From Magicicada septendecula (Eukaryota; Arthropoda; Insecta; Hemiptera; Cicadidae), in the NCBI GenBank assembly GCA_034769895.1, contig CM068372.1:375367258-375431257 (forward strand): DNA of 64,000 nt. Reading direction: 5' to 3'. The stretch's first letter is position 1. Every line of letters starts with the position of its first letter. This document shows positions 31,769 through 43,190 of this stretch, one piece after another. The notes beneath the pieces are model-generated. The model had not been told where the DNA came from. It made no database searches and was given only the letters and a program-made list of their open reading frames with translations. The translations under genes and the position numbers were made by a program.

Positions 31769-31771
<3 letters not shown>

Positions 31772-31989
31772 CTGGCCCCACCTCACCCACACTTGGAAAT
31801 TCATTGACTGGGCGTTGGCACCAGGTGTGGCAGCCTGAGCCTGTAGGTGTGTTGGTAAAGAGTCTGCTAATCCTTCACTTGGCATTTGAGAAGATTGTTT
31901 CGTGTTTGTTATCAAATTGACCTAAAGTTGTTTGAATTCTAATACCGATTCCTTTCACATTTAGAATGAGACTTAGTAAAGCTTATTAT

Positions 31990-32960
31990 AGAATGCAAGT
32001 TTTTAAGCTCTCATGGTTGGCTTCAATATTGTTGAAATTGCTATTATCAGCCGTGCTATTAGGCTGTGGTTCGCAGTTGTTGCTATTGACAAACGTTTCG
32101 GCACCACCATCAGAGCCCATCATCAGTGTGATTGGCACGGTGTCCGCCAATTCACCTCTGAGATGAGGTAGAGACTGTATTTTGCCTGAGAAGGTCCACT
32201 TATATAAACTTTGTACCATCAAAATCTAATTAGCATCAACCAATCAGCACAAGTGCTGTCCGATTGGTGTGGGAGTACTGCATGCCAGATCCTATTCAAT
32301 AGGAGACTTTCTCCCCTATAATTCATTGCGATGGAACCATGTTTCAAGATTTCACATACTCCATGTGCAGCCGAGGATAGTAGGCATTCTCTGAGGACAA
32401 GATCTTGGTCTCCTCAAAGAGAATGTGATGGTCACCATTGCAGAGTGCATGATCGGCCACCACTGTTTTCTCCTGCTGCCTCAAGTGACAACAGCGACTG
32501 TGTTCATCAACACTGTGTGGATGCTGTGCTTCATGGTGTAAGAGCAAGTCACACTGTAGACGCCTCCCGACGAGAGCGGATCCCTTCCATATTTCACCAG
32601 TCTCAGGAACTGTTGTATCTTCCTGTTTGGCTTGTAGATGGTCCTCATGCCCCACCAATTCAGCAGCTTGCCAATGTGGACTGTTACCCCATGAATGTAG
32701 GGCAAGACCGCGAAGCCAACAGTCTCCTGTGACACCAACTCAGCTGGCCTGGCAGATCTCGGCCAGACTGCACACCTCACTTCCCCGATGGAGTAACCAT
32801 TCGTTTGCAGCGATTGTTTGAGATACCACAACTCCTCCTCTTCAAGATACCGGGGCTCACAGAGTATCTTCGTCCAGTCGACCAAGGTCTTCGAAACTGT
32901 CCTTTTCTGTCTCGGATGATGATTGGACAGCCTCACTAAAAATGCGATTTGTGTAAATAA
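31990..32960 (-). mobile_element. Penelope-like element, copy 2 (3' fragment)
   Basis: The minus strand encodes, with frameshifts, the end of the RT domain (LSNHHPRQKRTV), the linker (VLPYIHGVTVHIGKLL...NRKIQQFLRLVK), the start of the GIY-YIG endonuclease (PLSSGGVYSVTC) and its end (VADHALCNGDHHILFEETKI). A hammerhead-like core follows at 32126-32096. It lies within the RagC intron, antisense to the gene. The catalytic RT part is missing. Confidence 0.75.
32096..32126 (-). ncRNA. Hammerhead-like ribozyme core (PLE copy 2)
   Basis: The minus strand has CTGATGA, a stem closed by GGC/GCC with a longer loop, then GAAAC and GTTTGTC, which would give a 2-bp stem III (AC/GU) and a GUC cleavage triplet. 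Stem I pairing is not obvious. Confidence 0.45.
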
Positions 32961-34569
32961 TGTAAAAAATATCAGCTGTAGGGAAAACATTTGTTAGCTT
33001 ATGCAGTTATCTTCAGTTTGAATTTGAAGAAAATCATTACAATTTTACCAATTCGTATAGAGAGATGAGGTGTGAGGTTGATGTGTAAAGTTTGAGTGCT
33101 GTTTTGGTTTTTTAGTGACAACTTAAACATAAGTGTTAAAAAAGGATAGTAAGCCTTTTATTTAACGCTATGAAATAATGTTTACTACCTATGTGAGATA
33201 AAATTGTCTGACTTACTGGTGTGAAGATGGGAAGCCTTCGCATCCATATAAAATGTTGAAATACCACACAAAGTTTGAAAATAGTTTGGAAAATTTTGAT
33301 TTTATTAACAAACTGTTAACACGATTCCATGTAGCTAATAAAGTAAATTTTATTTTGGCGATTTGGAGGTATGCGCCTTTTCGAGCATCTGTCAAACTTA
33401 GTTAATTTTAGTGTTTAGCTCAGCTGCTGCCTCGATTCCAATTCTTTCGGGTTAAAATTTGTATTCTATAGTAGGTTACTGTATTATTTGGTATTTAATA
33501 TTGAAGGCTGTTGTTGAGTTATGCTAATTTGACATTTCAGTCAACTTTGAAAGGTAACTTAGAAAATTCACTCACAGTGTATACAAACATGGAATATTTT
33601 TATGCGGCTTATAAAAATTTAAATTTCATGCTTAACTTTTTGTGAATAACATGAAAACATCAAAACCACATTACACTTTTTTTATAGGGTATTAAGTTAT
33701 TGTAAATTTGGTTTTTTTAATCTCTTAAATTGAAGATTAACTTTGTTAACAATATTTTGAAGATTAAATACTTTTTAAATATTGCTGAAAACGTAGTGCC
33801 AAGTTTTTGGAAAGTAATAGAAAATTTACATTTTTTGCAAAAATATTAAATTTTCACAAACAAAAATTAAAAATATGAGAAGTCATTTTTTTGTCAGGTT
33901 TATATAGTGTAGTTTGTCATCTTAAATTTAGTTCTATAAAATAGTTGTGGTTATTACCCTTCATTTGTGGAAGCCTATTTTACAAATAGGCTGACACTAT
34001 ATTATTTTAATTGTCTTATATTCACTCAAATTACACAGAATTAAAGCAAAACTCTCCTAATTTATTTACACATAAGTGACAGTAGCTGCTGTTATTTATT
34101 GTATTTTTGTTTGACTATATTGTAAACAATTCCGGTCATAGTTGTAGTATCAAAATATGTGCAAGATATTCTACATATTCAAATTATTATCCACTTGTGT
34201 GAAAGATATTAAAAGATATTTTATTAAAACATTTAATTGCATCTTTCCATCTCTCTAGTGTTATCATTTGTACAAATTCTATACTTTTATAACCTGTGTT
34301 TGGCTTATCATGAAGATTTGACTTGACATATTTTACTTGTCTTGAATCTGTGTATTGACCACTTTGAGGTGCAGTAAGGAAGGACATAATGTTTTGAGTA
34401 TATTCCATTTTTACTTTTTGTTTGGTAGTGCTTTAAAAATTTGCTACTAATCTACAAGTAATTATTAAATAACACAGTATCCAACATCTCCAGAAAAGTT
34501 TATATGTACATGTATGTAGTTTGTAATAGCAAATTTATATACTCCTTTTTGTTGTGATGTATTACCCAG
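32961..34569. other. RagC intron sequence without recognised features
   Basis: AT-rich. I see no exon, transposon protein or strong repeat. The polypyrimidine tract before the next exon is weak, but the acceptor CCCAG is present. Confidence 0.5.
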
Positions 34570-34712
34570 AATTCAGCCATAGAGAAAGCATTTCTGTTTG
34601 ATGTGGTGTCTAAGATATACATTGCCACGGATTCATCTCCTGTCGACATGCAGAGTTACGAGCTGTGCTGCGACATGATAGATGTTGTCATTGATGTTTC
34701 TGAAATATATGG
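34570..34712 (+). CDS. RagC: RagC/RagD GTPase, third-last exon
   Basis: Acceptor CCCAG before, donor GTAAGC after; phase 0 at the start, two bases of a Gly codon at the end. Encodes [20 protein letters not shown], then [20 protein letters not shown] and IDVSEIY, essentially the animal RagC sequence. This is the core of the roadblock-type C-terminal domain that contacts RagA/B and the Ragulator scaffold. The very high conservation shows the gene is under strong constraint and not a pseudogene. Confidence 0.95.
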
Positions 34713-36100
34713 GTAAGCTATATGTAATTTGGTTGATTTAGTAGAACTAGAATTTGATATAGCATATACTGTAGTTATTGATAAGTGACTTTTTTTTAAT
34801 AATGAAAAACAACTTTAAAATGTATAAAAACAACAAGATATGGAGGAAAATGTGGTAAGTTGACAGGACTAAGAAAAATTACAATGTGTGTTCATGTGGA
34901 AATGATAAAGTATTGCTTTCTTAATTACAACTGATGGTTTCAATATATACAACAGGCAATAGTCAATAAAATCATGTGTATTGATTCCCTGGGAAATGAT
35001 TACAATATTGCATAATTTTGATATATTATTGTTCATTAAAATTTTTTTAAATAATAATATTAATACACAAATGATAGTATTAGGCGATACAAGAGAAGAT
35101 AGAAAAGTAGACATTAAGGAAGCAGTGGTAGAGTAAATAACAAGTTTCCAAACTGCAGGGGGGGTAGTTAAAAAGGGATCAGTAGCTGTAGAAATCAGTG
35201 ATATCATCGAAAAAAACAGTAAAACATGCCATGCCTTAAATAAATTTTTTTTGAATAAGCAAGAAACCAAAGATGAAAATAAAACACCTATATTAGACCT
35301 TTCCGGGTGCACGAGCGGTATTACCATATCTTTAGGGATGGCGAATAAGACATGTGCAGAGTGTATTCCTCATTGTAATTGACTCATACAGCTGTATATT
35401 CCTCACTTTGTTCAAAAGCAGTATTTCTGTGGAATCACGTAACATATGTAATTCAGGGGAGGGGCGTAATTGGCTAACATACCAGACACTTCAGATAAAC
35501 GAAATTTTAAGTTTATTCAAGGGCCAGTAAAATATAAGCTGGAATTTTTTCAAACTAATTTATTAATTCAGTTATCTACAAAGTAAATTTATGTATAAAA
35601 AAATAGTATACATGTGTTATTTAGCTCCCAGTGATTCTTACATGCTTCAAAAATTTAAAGAAACGGTTATACATTTTGGAAGCTTGGTGGGAAATGGGTG
35701 TCTAGTTTGGTTTTGAATTATTGAAATTGTAGCAACCAAAATACCAATGGCTGTTGTTAATAAAATTTGTAAACCAGTGACCACATCAGATAGCAATGGT
35801 GTACACAGAGCATTATTTGTACTTGACATGTATTCAGTTCAAGATTATTCAGTTGTCAGGGATTATCTTTGAAATGTTTAGGATCTATTTTTTAATATAG
35901 TTAAGTATTTGGTGTAGCCTGTATAAGGTTTCAGTGACTGCACAATAAATATGTGACAAAATTGTTGGTGATAAGAGCTAATCAGACTCACGTAAGTTTG
36001 CTATATGTTGAATTAAAAATGTAAGAAGGACCTTAATAAATCTTAACTTGTCACTGCTCACAGTTTATGGTGAGCAGGTAATTCCCAGTACTCTAAATGT
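34713..36100. other. RagC intron sequence without recognised features
   Basis: AT-rich. The frames at 34869-35327 and 35647-35829 on the minus strand are unsupported. No repeat recognised. Confidence 0.4.
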
Positions 36101-36109
36101 AATGAATGT

Positions 36110-36575
36110 AGTCATCATCATCACCATCTTCAACGATTAAACCAAGGATGGTTTCTTCTGGTCTCAAACAGGCAAAGCGTAGAGCTGGCCACTCCAGCGT
36201 TATCTTGGACGTCCCACACCTCTCCGTCCCTTCGGCTTATAGTTCCATAGTTGTTTGGGGGATGTGGCTGTCAGCCAGTCAGCAAAGATGTTTCGACCAA
36301 TTCAGCCGATACTGGGCAACACTGTCGAGTATACTCATAATATTCAGTTCCTGCTATATATCTGTTTTGTTTTCCAACGATCATGGAGAATATACCCTGC
36401 CATGTGCCTGAGAAATTTTAGCCACTTGGATACAAGTGGCCTAGTCTTTTGTTAAAGTCCAATTCTCAGACCCATAAAGAAGTGTGAGAAGGGCTATCAT
36501 CTTATAGAATTTTATCCGTGTTTCTTTACTTGCTGACTTTAAGAGTTTGCCTGATGCCCGCACAAAATGTTGTAC
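36110..36575 (-). pseudogene. LINE reverse-transcriptase C-terminal fragment in RagC intron
   Basis: The minus strand reads KSASKETRIKFYKMIALLTL then LYGSENWTLTK, and after frameshifts QYRLNWSKHL. These are typical of the RT thumb and C-terminal region of insect LINE ORF2 proteins. No catalytic motif remains; clade not assigned. Antisense to RagC. Confidence 0.55.
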
Positions 36576-36793
36576 TTTTGCAACGTATTCATAACGTTGT
36601 TGCTTGTATTATGAGCCCAGGTGTTAAAAATTGCTAACTATATTTTAAAATTGTAATGGATATCGTAAACTTTACAGTATTACAAAAAGATACAATATCT
36701 TATTTAAAAAAATTGTTATTTATATTTTGTAATGTAAACGTTGAATCTGTTTACAGCATAGTTTATTTTATTTTATTTTGTGTTGTGTTATAG

Positions 36794-36942
36794 CTTACAG
36801 GATGAGCCAGATTCTCCAGCGTTTGACAACCAGAGTTCCAGTCTGATAAAGTTAAATAATGGAACCATACTTTACTTACGTGAAGTCAACAGATTTCTTG
36901 CCCTCGTGTGTATTCTAAGAGAAGATAATTTTGATAGACAAG
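36794..36942 (+). CDS. RagC: RagC/RagD GTPase, second-last exon
   Basis: Acceptor TTATAG, donor GTATTA; it completes the Gly codon of the previous exon and ends after one base of the next. Encodes LQDEPDSPAFDNQSSSLIKL then NNGTILYLREVNRFLALVCI and LREDNFDRQ. The first part (acidic, variable) corresponds to a loop that differs between species, and the second to conserved strands and helix of the roadblock fold. Confidence 0.93.
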
Positions 36943-38917
36943 GTATTATATAGTATTGTTAGTAAAATATGAGTTTAAAATTGTTGATGTCTTAAAATAG
37001 AAGGATTCATTGTAGGAGCAAATAAATAAATACTGCTGCTCAGTAATCCATTAAGGACCAAGGCACACCAGGTGGCTTTTTATGTTTTAGTGTGGCGGTT
37101 GTGTGGCTAGTACGATGTGCTGCCAGCCGCTAGTTGCGGTATACGCAGCCAGCTTTGTAGGACTGCCTTTTGTATAGCTTTGTTTATTGAAATAAGAGGA
37201 CTTTCTTTCATCTTCAAAATATGTCACACAGATTATACATGAGTTGTCGTGTTTGACTTTTTAGAGAAGTTACTCTTCCAGTTTTGTTTTAGAGAAAGAC
37301 ATTGTTACAACTTAAAGTTTGTTACGGAATTCAATAAAAACTATAACTGTTTACACTACAAACAAAATATTAATGTCAGAATAAAATGTTTGACATAAAG
37401 TAAGACGTTCAAACAAGACTTTAGAGTATGTCATTTACAAATCAATGAAAATGATTTTTTTTTACTTTCACTGACTCGATGAGTATAAACATGCAACCAA
37501 AGAATTGGCAACATAGTTCTTACTTTAGTCTGCAGACTTAAGACTGTGAAACTGCGACCGCCGCTGTTCTCTCGTCTACCCCTTCATTTCCACACTTACA
37601 TATATATGAAAACCACGTATTTTTATCCCAGTGGGGGTTTTCCCTGTGTGTATAGCGGATGCAGAATTTAATATTAAAATGAATATTGATTGTGATCACA
37701 TTTAAATAATAAAACTTAGTATAGAATTAATTTAACCATATTGTTGTACTGCATTTATTACCCTGAATTGTAATTTTTGTTTAACATTTGTTTCCTCAAG
37801 AAACAGACACAATTTCAGTGGGTCACCAGATAAATATGAAACTTTTTACTACATCATCGCATTAGTATATGAAATATACGTTTATTAAAAAAACTTATTT
37901 TGTACTATTTTGCCGATTTTAGGCTCAGTTTTTTTTTTTGTACATGCAATGTTGGTTTTGATATATACTCCTTTAATCAGTCATGGTAAAACTCCTCATT
38001 ACCTATGCACTAACTTCGCAGGTTAGCTTCATATTTATCTGGAGTCCGATTAATCAATTATTTTTGTTACTGGAGGGAAAATGCTGAAACAAAATATAAA
38101 CAAAATAAACGATATAGTAAGCCTGTAAATTAATTCTCAATTATGTTTATTACCGGTATTTATTTTCGTGCACTATATAGCACCTTTATACCTTGACAAT
38201 CAATATTCATTTTAATATTAAATGTCTTTTTCCTCTCTAATATAAATGTATGATTCTACTGCCATATCAGTCTGAAAGTGTGATGAATAACCTGTAAAAA
38301 TTCAAGTCTGTAGCACAGATAGTTGCTGAGAAAATGGATCATTTGTAAAATCAATTTTAACAGGGAAAGCATATATGGTTCCCACCCACTTAAATTGACA
38401 AGACCTCTTTAAAATGTTACACGAAACTTCACATCGAACACTTACAGTGCGTACCTAATAAAAATTGTTACACTAAAAATAAAATGACATTAAAAATTGT
38501 AAACTGAAACATTGAAATGCTTACAGATCATGTATAGGTATACACAAATAAATACACAGACAGCTTACAAAAAATTTACTCTTGAGTTACGTATTTAAAG
38601 CCGTGAACATAATAAAATTATTTTGCTAAAATAATACACAAAACAACCAAACGTTTACCTAACTGACAACAGAATATAGATAGACGGGCACAGCTGAGAA
38701 CGAAGGTAGCCGAACGAATAACAAATTTACCTAAGCGGTTCCACAGTCTTAAGTCTCCAGACTCAAATGATAGTTCTTATTGGCTAGCAGGTGATAATAA
38801 AGTGTTAAAAGCTCACATGACTTGAACTGTTAGTGTTGAACTAAGGTGGCCCGAGTATATAGTATAATTTTTTGTTGTAGTCGGGGTTTGTTTTAATATT
38901 GATGGTTTGTCGTTCAG

Positions 38918-39054
38918 GTGTTATAGACTACAATTTTCTCTGCTTCCGTGAAGCAATCCAACAAGTGTTTGAGCTACGCTACAAGGGTCATTCGGTGACA
39001 AATCACAATAATGATTCTCTACAACAGAACAGAGGAGGAGGAGACACCTCCTAG
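38918..39054 (+). CDS. RagC: RagC/RagD GTPase, last exon
   Basis: Acceptor CGTTCAG. Encodes VIDYNFLCFREAIQQVFELR, matching the RagC C-terminal helix, followed by a short lineage-specific tail rich in Asn, Gln and Gly, ending in TAG at 39052-39054. Together the four exons give about 188 residues, i.e. roughly the C-terminal 45% of the usual 370-400-residue protein. The reading phase is consistent across all three introns (3251, 2081 and 1975 bases). Confidence 0.93.
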
Positions 39055-39450
39055 CCACCACCGCCGCCGCCGATATAATAGAATCTCTCAACGGCAGAAT
39101 TGACAGCAGTATCAGTGATTGAAACATGACACACATTGAACAACCAAGTGGTTAATAGTGCGAGCATGATGGGTGTGTGCGTGTGTTCAGGGTGTGACTA
39201 ACATAATACTTAGCAGTCAGTTTATTATGTATACTTTGCTAGATGACAGAAAAAATGTATAAAAAAAAGAGACAGTCACCTTGTTTTTGTAAAATAGTAT
39301 AGTAAACACACACATACACACACTAGTGTCCAAGTTATCCAAAATCCTGCTTGCCAATATTGGATTTGATGAAAGTCAGATAATGTAAGGTATTTTTAAA
39401 TACCTTTTTTCTATTATAAACTCCAATTATTTGTCTAAAAATATAATAAA
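39055..39450 (+). other. Probable RagC 3' UTR
   Basis: A candidate polyadenylation signal AATAAA lies at 39445-39450. No transcript data, so a longer UTR is equally possible. A short interrupted CA repeat occurs near 39305. Confidence 0.35.
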
Positions 39451-39900
39451 AGTGATTATAGATTCAATACAAAGTTGTTAATCTGAACTAATTAGTACTT
39501 GGGCTGGTTTAAGTTAAAAAAAGAAGGTTGAATTATTAAACATGTTCGATTCCTACAACTGAATAATGAAAAAAAAATATTAAAATACTATCAACTATCA
39601 ACTAGTGAGGTTGAAGAAACAGCAATTAAAAAGTACAGTAATTACAAAATTTTATTTTATAATGAAGATAAGCATTTTGTATGTCCTGAAATCCAAGCAT
39701 TTTACATTCAGAAATATAAAAAGCAATCAGTTCGTACAGACTTTTTAACTGGTGTCATTTGGTTTACAGTTTTAACAAAAAAGTAAAGCAACAGTGAAAA
39801 TAATTATTTGTAAATTTGAAAAAAATTAGTATATAATGAACTCGGCTGAAAAACAATCTTGGTTGTCTTGATTGTTCATCTCTTCTTTCACAGCACTATC

Positions 39901-40087
39901 ACTTTACTAAAAATGAACTTTATCTTGTGAAAAACTTACTTTTTTCGTCGGACGCGTTTCGGCTTAGTATCCGCCTTCTTCAGCTTTTAGAGTCTGACTA
40001 AAAGCTGAAGAAGGCGGATACTAAGCCGAAACGCGTCCGACGAAAAAAGTAAGTTTTTCACAAGATAAAGTTCATTTTTAGTAAAGT
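39901..40087. repeat. Perfect 90-bp-arm palindrome with paired hammerhead-like cores
   Basis: Arms 39901-39990 and 39998-40087 are exact reverse complements separated by seven bases. Each arm holds CTGAAGA...GCC-GAAAC (40005-40031 on plus, 39957-39983 on minus), then GCGTC. The sequence type matches the terminal repeats of the PLEs in this window, so it is probably a short inverted-dimer PLE-terminal derivative. Confidence 0.85.
40005..40031 (+). ncRNA. Hammerhead-like ribozyme core (plus-strand arm)
   Basis: CTGAAGA, stem II GGC/GCC, then GAAACGCGTC. The last bases could form a minimal self-complementary stem III (ACGCGT) and a GUC cleavage triplet. Stem I not evident. The mirror copy is on the minus strand at 39957-39983. 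Confidence 0.45.
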
Positions 40088-43061
40088 AACAATCTTGGAT
40101 TTCTTTTTGTATAACATTATAAATTAATTTTCCTCTTGTCAGTTTACATCAGTTTTTATTTTACTAATTAATTTACTTAAATTATATTAGACTTTCTTTA
40201 CTAATTTATTACGTGTCTGTGTTACAAATTCATTTGTGTCTCTTAGTAAATTTAGTGTAATTCACATAGGATGTATTTGGGTTATCACAGTTCGACCAGT
40301 TTAACACGTTCAACCCTGGCCATTTCAGCCTAGGCATGTCCCAGCAGCCTCGCTGTTTCCACATTTTCTCTATTGTCTTTTAATAGTAAGATTTGTTAAA
40401 AACAACATAAATTACATGTCAAATTAAAGTTGGACCTTCTATTTTCATAAAATAATACACTATTTATTTCTTCTTTACATGAAATTAATTTTTAATATCT
40501 AGATCAGAAGCATGTTTTTGAAAAATAAAAGTTTTACAAGGTATTTTCACATAATAAATTTTTTTTTTTATTTGTAAGTACTGTACAAAAACTACTTTTC
40601 TTACAATATTGAGACACAAAATATGGTAAAAATCAGTCTATTTGCAATAATCTGCTTTTGTATGGTACAAAATGTAACAGTCAGGGTAACACAAACCGAC
40701 GTTGCAAGTTTCACAATAGTTAGAAATCACAGAACAGAAAACTGATTGTGCTGCTATCTGTGTATTCAGTTGGCAACTACAAAGTCTAGTTTACAAACAC
40801 AAACAACCGAAGTTCGTAAATGTTTCCCTACAAATACCGTTAAATGCGTGTGAAGTGACAAACGTACAATGTACGGGCGTCGGGTCAAAAGTGTTAATAC
40901 AAAATAATTTGTACAAAAATAAATATTACCAAAAATTATTTCTTGTATAAAAAGTTATTACATGTAGTTCATTTTTGAGAAAACGCATCCATGTTTGATT
41001 GTTTCTAATACCTGAGTTTTGTGTTGTGCTGTTTCATCATGTAGGAACAAAATATCTGTTGTACAGCCACATCAGACAGATATCGCAGATTTCTAACTTC
41101 TTGATTCAAGGTTTACACATTTGTGACGTTGTTTATTAAAATTTAATGGTGTAATTTCTGTATAGCACAAAACATGTCAGACAAAACAACAAACAGTTTG
41201 AGATGGAATGTCTGACAATTTATGAAATGTTGGACAACTGTTACTCTATTCCACACGCACGCACACACACACACACACACACAACAATGCGTACACTTAT
41301 AATACTTGCATACAAAATTTTTTCTTTCGAAAAAATGATCAAGTTAATTTGCTTTTGTGAATTCTATGAAATTGTTAATCTGTATAGATATACATAGATA
41401 AGGTTATTACTACTATTACGCTTTACACACACACACACACATTAAGTTATTTTGGATTTTCATTGTTTATACATATAGATGTGTACATATAATATATTTA
41501 GATTTTGCAAAGCCGTCATATCTATATATCATCCCCCTGTTTGTATCAGCCTTTTTATCATGTACTCGTACTCTTCTAGATATTTTCCCTGATAACCACC
41601 TCCTTCTCCTCTTCCTCCAAGTAAAACTAAGCACACATATAAAGATATAAATAAATAAGTAGTAAAAAGTGATTGCAATATATATTTATTACTACAGTTA
41701 AATAATTATTATGTTGTATAATTTTTTATCTTTCTTTATTTTGTGTCCATTGTATTGTAGGGTTTTTATAAATAATGAATGATGAAACATTGCGATTGCG
41801 ACTTCAAGCGTGCAGATATTACTGATTTACTATTACTACTATTATTATTGTTATTATGTAATATGTATTTATTATTATTGTAATGTATATGTTCTTTATG
41901 ATGATGATTGATGATGATGATGATTGATAGTGATGATATAATTAAAACTAAAAAAAAAATTAAATTGTTATAAAAAAATATATTTATATTCATTCCTTTA
42001 TTGTGGTTTGTGATTTTTAGCACTAACAGCCAGTAACTTATTAAACGAAAAATATAAACCTCTTCCCTGTTCATCCATTAAAGCTCACATAAACCAAGCA
42101 AAGGATAGGCAGGACGGATTTTGCATATATTTACAGTGCAGTAGTAAGAAAATACTAATTTTCTGCTCCAAAAGATGATACTGTTACGACGGTCTCACTA
42201 ATTGTCGTATGGCACAGTGGAAAACAAAATATAAGAATCCAATGAAGTCACTAATCACCAGCTTTAATTTATCACAAATAACAGTTTGTAATCAACAAGT
42301 TAATCAATATACACTGATACAATAATTCAAGTTAATTTGTCCACACCTATACTTTTCACTAATACACCACTTCAAACACACTGAATAATCATCCGAAGTA
42401 AAACTGAAACTGACCGTTGCTGAATGGTTATAGTTTTACCCCGCTGAGATGCCAGAATAATCTGTCACTTTGGATGATGTGTTAAACAAGCGCTTATTAC
42501 AGGCGCACTCGAATCCACTAGAAACAGTGTCCTTGAACACAGTGCACCGACTGTACAGTCTGGAATAGCCTCGATTGTTGACGCATGATAAGTGTCACGT
42601 AATTGTCTTTCATCTCAAAGTAGCAGCAAATGTACACACACACACACACATTACAGCTGGGATAGCTGAGATACTTGTAGGAAGTTTTGGAGATACAGAT
42701 GTGAAGTCCAGAAGAGATGACAAACACAGAATCTAAAAAGAAATGACAAATGAGTCTGAAAGCAGAAGGAGACTGGAGAGATCACAGAATAGCTGTAAGA
42801 CTGAGTGCGGGACATACTTCTTAAGACAAGAGGACATCAGTTAATGCTAATGTCCTATGTCCAGAGTATGCTGCTGTCATTGCTGTTCCCCATGATTTAT
42901 TTTTCAGAATTGTACTCTGGACTCTGTTTATACTGATTAGGTGTATTATCTTACTCTCTTATACAGTTCACGAACACTGGCGGATTATCCATAACACTAG
43001 ATACAATAATCAGACTCTTTTATCTTTTTAAGGATAATATCTCAGGGTAATAAATAATTGA
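40088..43061. other. Intergenic sequence with microsatellites
   Basis: No gene recognised. CA repeats near 41255-41283, 41425-41440 and 42635-42652; ATT- and ATG-type simple repeats near 41830-41940. A relatively GC-richer block at about 42180-42540 may be an unrecognised repeat. Confidence 0.4.
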
Positions 43062-43190
43062 TTTTTTTTTTAACTGGTCTAAAAGACCAACCATCAATTT
43101 ACATCTAATGTTTGTTATAATATTAAGTTACTTATACAGTCGCCCACTGGTGTACTATATACTACTTTCTAGATTTCTGCACGCACTGCA

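Noticed and set aside
32331..32821. Plus-strand open frames of 133 and 64 codons
   Set aside because: They lie opposite the Penelope-like endonuclease and linker frames, which have clear motifs.
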